This document shows positions 22,017 through 29,999 of a stretch of DNA of 64,000 nt, piece after piece. Source of the stretch: Lelliottia amnigena (GTDB lineage Bacteria; Pseudomonadota; Gammaproteobacteria; Enterobacterales; Enterobacteriaceae); NCBI GenBank assembly GCA_900635465.1, contig LR134135.1, positions 1,922,001 through 1,986,000 of the forward strand. Direction: 5' to 3'. The notes beneath the pieces were generated by a model that had not been told where the DNA came from, searched no databases, and saw only the letters and a list, made by a program, of their open reading frames with translations. A program made the position numbers and the translations under genes. Each line of letters opens with the position of its first letter. The stretch's first letter is position 1.

Positions 22017-22651
22017 ATGAAAACACAACTCAATGAAATTTTGCGACTTTTGCGCAACCTCATCCGCACCGGCATCGTGACCGACGTCGACCCCGTCGAA
22101 GGGCTTTGTCGTGTCCAGACCGGCGGAATGCAAACCACGTGGCTTAACTAGCTGACCTCCCGCGCCGGTCGTTCGCAGGTGTGGTGGGCTCCGTCCTTTG
22201 GCGAGCAGGTGCTGAACCTTGCTATCGGCGGCGAGCTCGACAACGCTTTGTGATGCCCGGCATTTTCTCTGATGACCATCCCGCACCTTCTGCCTCACCC
22301 GATGCCTTTCACGTTGCCTTTCCTGATGGGGCGGTCATTGAGTACGAGCCTGACAGCGGGGCGCTCACCGTGTCAGGGATTAAAACCGCTGACGTCACCG
22401 CGTCGGAATCTATTGCCGCCACCGTGCCACTTGTGCTGGTGAAAGCCGAAACCCGCATCACGCTCGATACCCCCGAGGTGGTGTGTACCAACAAGCTCAT
22501 TACCGGCACGCTCGAAGTACAGAAGGGCGGGAAAATGTATGGCGATATCACGCACAGCGGCGGGAAGCTGACCTCTAACGGCGTGCAGGTGGATGACCAC
22601 GGCCACGGCGGCGTCAAGCGCGGCGACGACAGAACGGTGGGGACAAAATGA
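22017..22651 (+). pseudogene. P2-type baseplate spike gene V, broken
   Basis: From MKTQLNEILRLLRNLIRTG the sequence follows gpV, the baseplate assembly/tail-spike protein. An in-frame TAG occurs after codon 44 (TTWLN-stop), and a one-base deletion after ELDNA moves the rest (VMPGIFSDDHPAPS to the end at 22651) into another frame. The second part keeps the repetitive beta-helix-like spike (TGTLEVQKGGKMYGDITHSG) and the C-terminal region. It overlaps the following W::D fusion by 4 bases (ATGA), as V overlaps W in P2. Confidence 0.9.
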
Positions 22652-23310
22652 CAGTGCGTTATTTAGGTATGAACAGCCATACCGGGCTCAGTATTTCTGA
22701 GCCCGACCATATCAGGCAGAGCGTGCGCGACATTCTGGTCACGCCGGTTGGCTCGCTGGTGATGCGCCGTGAATACGGCTCGCTGCTGTCGGCGCTGATT
22801 GCCCAGGCGTTCGCTGGCGTGACGGCGAAATGGCTGCACACCAAAGACCCGAAACCGCAAAAGCAAAAGGTGAAGCTGAAACGTAAGCCGAAAGAAAAAC
22901 ACCTGCGCGCGCTGCAGCATCCGAAAGCGGCCAAAACCACCACCAAGGCCAAAGCCAAAAAAGAGCAGGAGGCGCGCGAAGATGAGTATATGGCCGTTGA
23001 GGCTGACAATGTGCTGGAGCTGACAACCATCTACGCGACAAAGGCGCAGGCGATGGGCACGGCTCAGGCGAAGTGGGACAAAATACAGCGCGGCGTGGCG
23101 GAGTTTTCAATCTCGCTGGCTATTGGCCGCGCAGATTTATTTCCTGAAACGCCGGTAGCGGTGAAAGGCTTTAAGCGCGTGATAGACGAGCAGGCGTGGA
23201 TAATCAGCCGGGTGGTGCACAGTCTCAACGGGAACGGCTACACGACGGGCTTAGAGCTTGAGGTGAAGGTTTCAGGTATGGAGTATGTGAGTGAAGAGAA
23301 TGAATGGTAG
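22648..23310 (+). CDS. Fusion of P2-type gpW N-terminus to gpD C-terminus
   Basis: A 220-residue open frame made of two unrelated phage proteins. Residues 1 to about 50 (MTVRYLGMNSHTGLSISE, VMRREYGSLLSALI) are the start of baseplate protein gpW. From about residue 53 on (VTAKWLHTKDPKPQ, Lys-rich linker, then QRGVAEFSISLAIGRADLFP) it is the C-terminal half of gpD, the P2 late-control tail protein. The join is in frame and the product is intact. It must be the scar of a deletion that removed everything between W and D (the tail sheath, tube, fibre and tape-measure genes). No function is expected; the fusion is the record of the deletion. Confidence 0.88.
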   Translation: MTVRYLGMNSHTGLSISEPDHIRQSVRDILVTPVGSLVMRREYGSLLSALIAQAFAGVTAKWLHTKDPKPQKQKVKLKRKPKEKHLRALQHPKAAKTTTKAKAKKEQEAREDEYMAVEADNVLELTTIYATKAQAMGTAQAKWDKIQRGVAEFSISLAIGRADLFPETPVAVKGFKRVIDEQAWIISRVVHSLNGNGYTTGLELEVKVSGMEYVSEENEW

Positions 23311-23386
23311 GGTGAGTGTATGTATTTGTTTTGTATTAATAAAATTGGTAAGGTTAACGCATCGGAATCGTTAAGAGGTGCTTACC

Positions 23387-23608
23387 ATGTTTCACTGTCC
23401 AAAATGCCATCACGCCGCTCATGCCCGTACAAGTCGATATTTCTCTGATACTACAAAGGAGCGGTATCACCAATGCCAGAATATCAACTGCAGCTGCACC
23501 TTTGTCACGACCGAAACCCTTTCACGTTTTATCGTTTCACCGGGTGATGTAGTTTCAGTCCCACCTCACTCGACAATATCGGGGCAGCAGAATATGAACT
23601 GGATGTGA
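23387..23608 (+). CDS. ogr: P2 Ogr/Delta-type late gene activator
   Basis: A 73-residue zinc-finger activator of P2-like late promoters. It has the cysteines of MFHCPKC and HQCQNINC (C4, C7, C30, C35) and the typical ARTSRY...TTKERYHQCQ core. The start at 23387 matches the family; three codons of an in-frame extension are ignored. In P2 ogr follows D near the prophage end, and it does so here. It is intact and could still respond to or assist a related phage. The late operon it would activate is mostly gone. Confidence 0.93.
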   Translation: MFHCPKCHHAAHARTSRYFSDTTKERYHQCQNINCSCTFVTTETLSRFIVSPGDVVSVPPHSTISGQQNMNWM

Positions 23609-23697
23609 ATCCTAGGCAACTTTAAATTTGATGAATTGATAATTAGGTGTGATTGTCAAGTTGAAATGGCGTCAACGATTAAACTAAGGTCTTTATC

Positions 23698-24641
23698 ATG
23701 TTGCAAGTCGACACAACATTAATTTTTAAAAGAATCACCGCTTTGAACGCGCGAGTCTGGGCAGTAACATATCTTTCAATTGTTTTATTATTTGCAGTCT
23801 TGTATTACGTGTTTTGGATGTGCAGGCCAGATAGTTTTATTATTAATTCAGAGTTGAATGTGCATCCATTTTACGATATGAATGTGATGCTTTGGAGTGA
23901 TGAGAACTACGATTACCAAATGGGTGATGGCATAAATCTCAATACTCTTAAGAAAGAAAATGATGAGTATATTTTAAAATTATCCAAAGACAGGGTAGAG
24001 TTAGGCAAGATTGATTCTGAGTTAGTTAATCTTGACAAGAGGTTTGATACTATCTATGAAAAGAAAGATGCTGAATTTTTGGAAAACACAAAGAAATATG
24101 AACAAGAGATGTTGTCAAGTTTTATAAAGCGTGAGAAAGACTTAGAAGCTAGTGCGGCTAGTTTCGAAAAAGACTCTCCTGTCATAGTTAAGACCAATGA
24201 TGACGTTTTGAAAATTCAACGCATTGGTGATGAACGAGTCAAATTAGCAGAAGCTAGGCTGGAAACAGCACGTCAATCTTTTAAAAATTCTGATTATATC
24301 CTTAAGAATCTGATGAAATTTACTTCTAAAGAGACACGTGATGATTTAATTAAATTAAATGAACTAAGGACGAGTTTCAATGAAAAGGATTTAAATTAGT
24401 TAAAGAAATGGGCAATGACCGTTCCGCAGCAATTGAAAATGTCGGCCGATATTACAAGCAGTACATAGCAAGGCTCAATTTTATTGATTTCATTTATTTC
24501 AGTATCGGAATATCTACAACTACAACTTTTGGGGATATTGTTGCTAGTGATAGAATGGTCAGGGCTTTTGTAAGTTTGCAACTTCTTTTGTGCATATTTA
24601 TAGTTGGCGGCTTTTTAAGTTCCGTGATTAATAAAAATTAA
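23698..24641 (+). pseudogene. Potassium-channel-like membrane protein in two frames
   Basis: Frame 1 (23698-24399, 233 residues) has one membrane helix at about residues 20-42 followed by a ~185-residue, highly charged coiled-coil region. Frame 2 is open through 24396-24641 and has a short helix, a pore-helix-like stretch (FIYFSIGI), a filter-like TTTTFGD and a second membrane helix (VRAFVSLQLLLCIFIVGGFL). Together they give the order TM1, long periplasmic insert, P-loop, TM2, the plan of a two-TM ion channel with an unusually long turret. The break can be bridged by one added base in the AAAA at 24383-24386, or by a -1 shift at TTTAAAT (24390-24396), directly before the TAG. Being AT-rich and downstream of ogr, it looks like prophage cargo. 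Function is inference. Confidence 0.65.
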
Positions 24642-24753
24642 ATGAATCTTTTTTTCACAATCCTGTCGTTAGACTACTCGGAGTGCTAAGCAGGTTTGGA
24701 CGGATTATAGAATTCTAAGTATGCATCAACGCATCAAAATATTTACGTATGAT

Positions 24754-24780
24754 GAGATGCCCCGCAAAGCGGGGCATCTC
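24754..24780. terminator. Perfect hairpin downstream of the prophage remnant
   Basis: GAGATGCCCCGC, loop AAA, then GCGGGGCATCTC, a 12-base perfect stem. No T-run follows on either side. It may end transcription or block exonucleases; the strand served is unclear. Confidence 0.65.
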
Positions 24781-24874
24781 GTATCGATGTGTTCAATATG
24801 TGGACATGACCTGAAATAAATCCTTTTATTTCATTATGTTGAAGCGTTTCAAAAAGCTCCTGCGGGAGCCTTTG

Positions 24875-25309
24875 TTACTGACGCGTCAAATAACCTTGAC
24901 CCGTTGGGCTGTGCCATTCGCCGTTGCCATCTGGTTTGAGAGCGATGCTGCGCGTTCTGAATACGAGGTATAATTCGCCCTTATCGGTGATGAACGGCAC
25001 GTTAGCGGTTTCAATCGGTTTACCATCAAACAAATAACCTTTTTCGCGTACCACCAGTTTCATTAAGCGCTGCCCGCTAGCGTCGAACATTTGCCACGTC
25101 CCAATGTAGGGCGTCACATCCACCTGGCTCTGCGGGTGTGCGGCCTGGTTCTGGGCTTTGGTTTTATGGATGTCACAGGAGCCATCGGCTTCGGTTAACT
25201 GGGTACAACCTGAGCGTTCCAGTTTTGCGCGGTATTTGGCGTCAATGGCATGTGCTGGAGCGGCGATAATGGCTGCCGCACTCATGAGTGCGATGAGTCT
25301 TTTTTTCAT
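24875..25309 (-). CDS. Secreted/periplasmic protein, unknown function
   Basis: A 144-residue protein with a clean signal peptide (MKKRLIALMSAAAIIAAPAH, cleavage after AHA near 21). The mature part has two cysteines (C35 and C45) that could form a disulphide around the ADGS turn. A beta-rich C-terminal region follows (YIGTWQMFDASGQRLMKLVV, ELYLVFRTRSIAL). I do not recognise the family. It lies beside a trimeric autotransporter on the same strand, but 120 bases separate them. Confidence 0.75.
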   Translation of the reverse strand: MKKRLIALMSAAAIIAAPAHAIDAKYRAKLERSGCTQLTEADGSCDIHKTKAQNQAAHPQSQVDVTPYIGTWQMFDASGQRLMKLVVREKGYLFDGKPIETANVPFITDKGELYLVFRTRSIALKPDGNGEWHSPTGQGYLTRQ

Positions 25310-25432
25310 GTGTAGCCTCTTTTATTTTGCTCGTTGCGATCGCGACGAAGATTGTTTTGCGGGTTTACGCACATGCTTTTGCATGGCCTAAACCTTCTTT
25401 AATGAAGGATGCAGCGGAAAGGTAAGTCAGCA

Positions 25433-26695
25433 TTACCACTCGTAAGCGGCACCCATGCCGGCCACGAAATCATTTTCCGTGGTTGCAGAGACGGTTAATT
25501 TGGTGACGACCTGCTGCCCAATACGGGCCGATGCACCGACGGCCAGACCTTGTTCGCTGTCATACGTCCCGGCACCCGCGCCCATCGAGAACGTTGCGCC
25601 CTGAGAAACCTGCGGAATATTCGCCATTGCGGCGACACCTGCGATGCCTGCGGAAGCATGTTTACGGTTGCTATCGACAGTATTTTTCAGCTCGTTGAAT
25701 TTGCTACCGTAACCGCGGTCAGCTTCCAGATCCTGAATTCGGCTTTCATGGTTTTGCAGTTTTGTGGTGTTAGCCGCAACACGCTTGTTTGTTGCGTCCA
25801 GTGCTTTACGGTTTTTTTCAGTATTCGCATAAGCTGCATCAGCACGTGATTGAGCATATGTGCCAGTGTCTTCAGCGTGCGCGATCCCAGCCTGAAGCCC
25901 CTGAAAGTCCGTTTGTTCCTGGGTGGCGTTTTTCTGGATAGCGGTTCTGTTGCTCGTGATTTGTTGCTCATCTGCGTGCAAATCAATCGCGTTGGCTTTA
26001 CCTGCCATTTCATTATCCTGGCGCGTCTGGTCAGCAGAATAAAAGGTCTGATCCACTTTGGTCGCCAGCGCGGCCGTGTTGGTTTTGATATCTGTCGAGT
26101 TCTGGACGATCGCGGTTTTGTTGGATGTCATTGATGCATTTTGCAGATCGTTGGTCTGTGTCAGATTGGCCAGTTTGGCCTCTGTGTTCTGTTTATTCTG
26201 GTCGTAGTCGGTCCTATCCACTTTGGTATTCAGCGCAGTGGTCTGTGCGACGATCGCAGTATGATTGGTCTGAATATCCTGGTGGTTAATACTCACGACA
26301 GTGCCGACGTCAGAAATGTGTTGATCAACTGCTGCACGATCGCGGGTGTAGTCGAGAATATCGACCTTGCGGGTAAGTGCTTTGTCCTGACGAGCTTGAC
26401 CCTGCTGGTAAGCGGTCTGATCCACTTTGGTCGCCATGTCAGCCTGATTTGTCTCCACGTTAGAGACAATAGCGTTGAGATCGTAGAGATAATTTTGCGT
26501 AAAGCCCATGCGAAAATGGGAGTCATCCGTTCCATCATAAAAATTGAACGTCCCCGTCACACCCTGAGGGCTTTGGATTGATGGCACAAAACTTCCCGCT
26601 GGCTCTGGATTCATCATCGGCATAAAGGGCGTTGCGAGGGCGGAGGTCCCGGCTAAGGTTGCAAGAATGACCCCAGAAAGTATCGTTTTTTTCAT
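25433..26695 (-). CDS. Trimeric autotransporter adhesin, YadA-anchor type
   Basis: A 420-residue surface protein. The signal peptide occupies about residues 1-22 (MKKTILSGVILATLAGTSAL). A long stalk follows with repeated Asn/Gln/Thr-rich segments of the pattern T-x-LATKVDQT and ADxTRQDNE, consistent with trimeric coiled coil. A final ~70-residue YadA-type anchor (GVAAMANIPQ, FSMGAGAGTYDSEQGLAVGA, ending AAYEW) would form the 12-strand trimeric barrel that exports the stalk. It is short for the family and lacks an obvious N-terminal head domain. Confidence 0.9.
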   Translation of the reverse strand: MKKTILSGVILATLAGTSALATPFMPMMNPEPAGSFVPSIQSPQGVTGTFNFYDGTDDSHFRMGFTQNYLYDLNAIVSNVETNQADMATKVDQTAYQQGQARQDKALTRKVDILDYTRDRAAVDQHISDVGTVVSINHQDIQTNHTAIVAQTTALNTKVDRTDYDQNKQNTEAKLANLTQTNDLQNASMTSNKTAIVQNSTDIKTNTAALATKVDQTFYSADQTRQDNEMAGKANAIDLHADEQQITSNRTAIQKNATQEQTDFQGLQAGIAHAEDTGTYAQSRADAAYANTEKNRKALDATNKRVAANTTKLQNHESRIQDLEADRGYGSKFNELKNTVDSNRKHASAGIAGVAAMANIPQVSQGATFSMGAGAGTYDSEQGLAVGASARIGQQVVTKLTVSATTENDFVAGMGAAYEW

Positions 26696-26765
26696 ATGAA
26701 AACCTGTATCATTAACGTGTAAAGGTGTTAACCCGGTTCGTTTGGTCGCGGATGGGTTAACGTTT

Positions 26766-26975
26766 TTATTCAGCCGCTGGCTCTGTCTGGCGGCTTTTTT
26801 TATGAAGCGCTAAGGCTTCTGCAATAATTTCCTGCTTGCTTTGCCGCGTCTCAAAAGCGGTCTCTCTCACGTATTCGACGAGGCTGGATTCAATCCTCGC
26901 GCTTAACATTTTCAGGTCTGCATCTTTTGCAGTTCCCCGCGGGAATCTTTTGTCCGGATAATCACGAGATGGCAT
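26766..26975 (-). CDS. Ribbon-helix-helix-type small DNA-binding protein
   Basis: A 69-residue protein from the ATG at 26975, chosen because TTTTGGAGA lies 8 bases upstream; the longer frame to 27041 has no such site. Residues ~20-60 (DLKMLSARIESSLVEYVRE, SKQEIIAEALALHKK) have the beta-strand/helix/helix periodicity of ribbon-helix-helix (Arc/CopG-like) regulators or antitoxins. No toxin gene follows. It lies 70 bases upstream of the adhesin on the same strand and might regulate it; that is inference. Confidence 0.65.
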   Translation of the reverse strand: MPSRDYPDKRFPRGTAKDADLKMLSARIESSLVEYVRETAFETRQSKQEIIAEALALHKKSRQTEPAAE

Positions 26976-27952
26976 AAAATCATTCTCCAAAAGATGTCTT
27001 GTTAATTCGTGCTGTGAAATATGCGAGTGCAAAGAAAACAAGTCAACGTTGGCAAAAACGTGGTGAATTTGTATCTAATTAGTTAAAAAATTGCACTTTT
27101 CTGGGGCGATACTTCGTGTGAAAGGAGAAGGGGTTGAATACGGAAAAGCACAAAAAATGAGCAACAATAATCACTTTGTTTTGCATAGCGTGTAACCGAT
27201 TTCACAGCCGTTTTGAACCGACGTTTCACTCTCCTCTGCGAATCTTTCGTCTCTACAATGAATTACGATTTTTAAAACAGTACGGAAATAAGTGTGAAAC
27301 AAAATAAGTTATGCAAAAAATTGATTGTTTATGCACCTTATTGCAAATTCAACGCGTAGTTGAGTCGCGACCGTCCTGTTCATTTTGTGTTTTATCCGTA
27401 ACATTTATGCAAAAAGGAGTGATGAAACTAACGCTAAAATAATCATGAAATGTTCATTTAGTTTGATTTTTGTCAGTTTTTAAGTGACTGTTGAATGGGT
27501 TTGTAGTGTTTTTAATGTATGCATTTTATGTTTTTGAAAGTGTTTATAAGTGACTTGTTAGTATGTGTTTAGTGATTGGTTTTTATCATTTATAGCCATG
27601 AAACAAGCCAGAGTTCAAGCTGATTGTCTGTTGTAGATGTCGTGGTGAGGAAACCTTAGTGCAGGTCTTGCCGGGGCGGCAGAAGGAATAGTGGGGGTGA
27701 GGGCACTAATCACACTGATGAAGTGTTCTGCTACGCGAAGAGAGTGAGTGGAAAGTGGCAGTGCTTATAAATTCCAGAGTATGTTAATAGTTTTTCTTTT
27801 TGGAGTAAAAGCCACTATGGTAGATATGCCTTATTTATTTCATAAGTGAATAAATTCGTTTACGAGTAGTGATGCTAAAGTGTAAGCGGTCATTATCCAT
27901 GTAGTTTCTTGTGTTATCATTACCCGGTTGCAGCTTGCGGGAAGTGAATTAC
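26976..27952. other. Long AT-rich region without a gene
   Basis: About 980 bases of low-GC DNA with no convincing coding frame on either strand. It separates the ribbon-helix-helix gene from the unknown gene at 27953. A short G-rich patch (about 27640-27760) interrupts it, but no known RNA family is recognised there. It probably holds promoters for both flanking genes and is a plausible H-NS target. Confidence 0.5.
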
Positions 27953-28810
27953 ATGCATCACATTTTCTTAGAATTTACCGATCTTGAACCTGGCGTGAAG
28001 TCAGTAGAAGACCTGAAGTATGTTATCCGTGATGAAAAACAGACGGCCTTCGTCATGAGCGCCGTTGTCGCGCGCTTTATCAAAGATGCGCTAATCATGA
28101 ACCAGACGATTACCAGCCTCAAAAACTGTCGTTTCGCCTTTGATGGCGGCGCTGAGTTTGTTGAGTTTGACAGTAAAGGAAAGTCTAAAACCTACACCGA
28201 ACAGCCAGACTGGTTTATCACGCCGGGAGCGTTCGCACGATCGCAGTGGTTGGTTAATCATGAACTCCACGACCTGGCCACACCGCAATTTATCTCCACC
28301 TTTATAGAGATGTTCCCGGATGTGAAAAAGCGTCGCGAGCATTGTAATATCTTGTTTAACCTGCAGCTGATTGACGTTAATTCGCGGAGTAAAACGCTTT
28401 TAACGACCGGCAAACAGGGCAATAAAACCCGCAATAGCACTAAGCCGAAGATCGTGGATCTGGGATCGTACGAGCTGTTCAGCCAGTTTTTTGCACGTCT
28501 TAAAAATGCCGTTGAAGCCGATATCTTCCCGACCGTGCAGGTTTTAACCGGCATTGATGATGTTGCTAAAGTGCCTGCCACGCTTAAGAACGCTGCCCGC
28601 ACCTGGTTTAAAGCCATCTCGTCTGAACTGCCGCCCAATAGTAAAAGAGTCGGGGCAGGGAATTCGGCACTTTTCTGTGCGCCTGTTCGCCAGCGGGTCC
28701 AGCAAATTGAATCCTACGGTATTGAGCGCTATTACCAGTTTCTGTCGAAAGCGATCGCGGAGGCCGGTGAACAATTTATCACTGACTTTAACGTGAAATT
28801 CCCCGCCTGA
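27953..28810 (+). CDS. Unknown cytoplasmic protein
   Basis: A 285-residue protein from the ATG at 27953 (GGGAAG upstream). An in-frame ATG at 27911 would add 14 residues. It has no signal peptide or membrane segment. The sequence is mixed alpha/beta with a basic middle (SRSKTLLTTGKQGNKTRNSTKPK, about residues 144-165). No motif is recognisable. It stands alone: about 900 bases of AT-rich DNA precede it and a strong hairpin lies 3 bases after its stop. It looks like a single acquired cassette. The function is unknown. Confidence 0.72.
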   Translation: MHHIFLEFTDLEPGVKSVEDLKYVIRDEKQTAFVMSAVVARFIKDALIMNQTITSLKNCRFAFDGGAEFVEFDSKGKSKTYTEQPDWFITPGAFARSQWLVNHELHDLATPQFISTFIEMFPDVKKRREHCNILFNLQLIDVNSRSKTLLTTGKQGNKTRNSTKPKIVDLGSYELFSQFFARLKNAVEADIFPTVQVLTGIDDVAKVPATLKNAARTWFKAISSELPPNSKRVGAGNSALFCAPVRQRVQQIESYGIERYYQFLSKAIAEAGEQFITDFNVKFPA

Positions 28811-28812
28811 TT

Positions 28813-28852
28813 CAGCAACGGTACGCAGCCAGAAAGCTGCGTACCGTTGCTG
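28813..28852 (+). terminator. Strong hairpin after the unknown gene
   Basis: CAGCAACGGTACGCAGC and its exact inverse GCTGCGTACCGTTGCTG flank a 6-base loop, a 17-base perfect stem starting 2 bases after the stop. The T-run is weak. Confidence 0.75.
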
Positions 28853-28897
28853 TAATATCAGGATTGATTATGCTCGCGCCAGACGACGTCCAACGGT

Positions 28898-29185
28898 TTA
28901 CTCCACGCTGTTCATGAAAATAAAGGTCGCTTTCTTGCGCTCGTACCGATTTATCTGAGGGACAAGGCGTCGGAAGTGTTCACTCGCACAATGTGCATCC
29001 AGCGCCGCGCGGTCAGGCCACTCTTCAATGAAAATGAAATGCCCGGCATCGTTCTCATCCACATACAAGTCATATGCGATGCACAGCGGTTCTCGCCTTG
29101 TCGCCTCGACCAGTTCGCGATAAAGCGGAAGGACGATCTCAACGGCCTCCGGCTGCATAAAATCTTCGGCAATCACTTTTAGCAT
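28898..29185 (-). CDS. Antibiotic-biosynthesis-monooxygenase (ABM) domain protein
   Basis: A 95-residue dimeric ferredoxin-like-fold protein of the YgiN/ABM family. Typical features are the N-terminal strand MLKVIAEDF, the helix with VLPLYRELVEATRREPLC, the strand-turn GHFIFIEEWPDRAALDAHCA and a final strand. Relatives are quinol monooxygenases or small aromatic-oxidising enzymes; the substrate cannot be told from sequence. It is single and faces away from the 29.3-kb SOS relic. Confidence 0.85.
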   Translation of the reverse strand: MLKVIAEDFMQPEAVEIVLPLYRELVEATRREPLCIAYDLYVDENDAGHFIFIEEWPDRAALDAHCASEHFRRLVPQINRYERKKATFIFMNSVE

Positions 29186-29307
29186 GTTATTTCCTTAACA
29201 GCCCCGGCAAATTGAGCGGGACGTTGCTCATTTAAAATCAGTGTGACTTCAACGAATTGATTCTATCGAATCGCCATCGGCACGATCTGTTCGGTAAAAT
29301 CACATAA

Positions 29308-29323
29308 CTGTATTTATATACAG
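29308..29323 (+). promoter_or_regulatory. LexA box of a stranded umuD leader
   Basis: CTGTATTTATATACAG fits CTGT-N8-ACAG perfectly. It lies 20 bases before a umuD-like ATG, with the same spacing as the intact umuD at 40190, but the gene behind it is only a fragment. Confidence 0.88.
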
Positions 29324-29343
29324 TTATTGGCGGGTAAGCAATG

Positions 29344-29403
29344 ATGAGTCATCTTTTGGCGCGCCCTCAACACCATTATGAAGAGACCTCTCTCTTCCAC
29401 GCG
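29344..29403 (+). pseudogene. 5' fragment of umuD
   Basis: The first ~60 bases after the LexA box align with the start of the umuD at 40190: ATGAGTCATCTTTT, CTCAACACC and CCTCTCTTCC are shared in order. The alignment ends at GTTGTGGAGGCG, where an RND efflux sequence takes over in a way that keeps the frame open for a few codons. This is a third umuD start within the window. Confidence 0.75.
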
Positions 29404-29619
29404 GTTGTGGAGGCGACGGTGCAGCGCGCACGACCTGTATGACTCACGGCGATGGCCGCTATTCTGGCGTTTATCCCGCTGACGCACTCGGTGTTTTGGG
29501 GAGCGCTGGCTTAGACCCTGATTGGCCGGACGTTTGGCGGCACTATCATTACGCTGGTGTTCCTGCCTGCGATGCACGCGATCTGGTTCAACATTCGCCC
29601 CCAAGCAACCAACGCCTGA
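29404..29619 (+). pseudogene. 3' fragment of an RND efflux pump gene
   Basis: About 72 codons read as the C-terminal membrane helices of an AcrB/MdtB-type RND permease (VVEATVQRARP, LTAMAAILAFIPLTHSVFWG, GTIITLVFLPAMHAIWF), interrupted by in-frame TGA and TAG. Only the end of a ~1000-residue protein is present. It is a relic fused to the umuD leader. Confidence 0.82.
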
Positions 29620-29856
29620 AGACGTGAAATCCACGGCATAGCAGTAACGTCAGAGCGGGCGTGATGGCCCAGGAGGGAATTCACGCCCTTTAAGATCGGT
29701 TTGTTAGGTCATTCCAGACTGGATTATTTCGCTGAGCAGGAGGCCTATCACCAACCTCCGCTCCAGGCACAATGCTCCCTCCTTACCGAAAAATCGCCAG
29801 CTCGCACACCCGCTATACATAAACGCCCCGCATTTTAAGATACCACTCAAAACAGT

Positions 29857-29875
29857 AATGATAATTATTTACATT
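29857..29875 (+). promoter_or_regulatory. Candidate Fur box upstream of the beta-propeller gene
   Basis: AATGATAATTATTTACATT matches the Fur palindrome TGATAATNATTATCA with two mismatches in the right arm. yncE of E. coli, a protein of the same type, is known to be Fur-repressed, which supports the call. Confidence 0.55.
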
Positions 29876-29999
29876 GATGTGGTATGTTGAATGCGCTTAT
29901 CGCAGGAGATATTTCTCAGGGCGGAAGATAAGAGTTAGCGCGTGGAAATATCCTGTGGCTGCGTTGAGATGCAGAATCAATACAATTTATGGAGATAAG

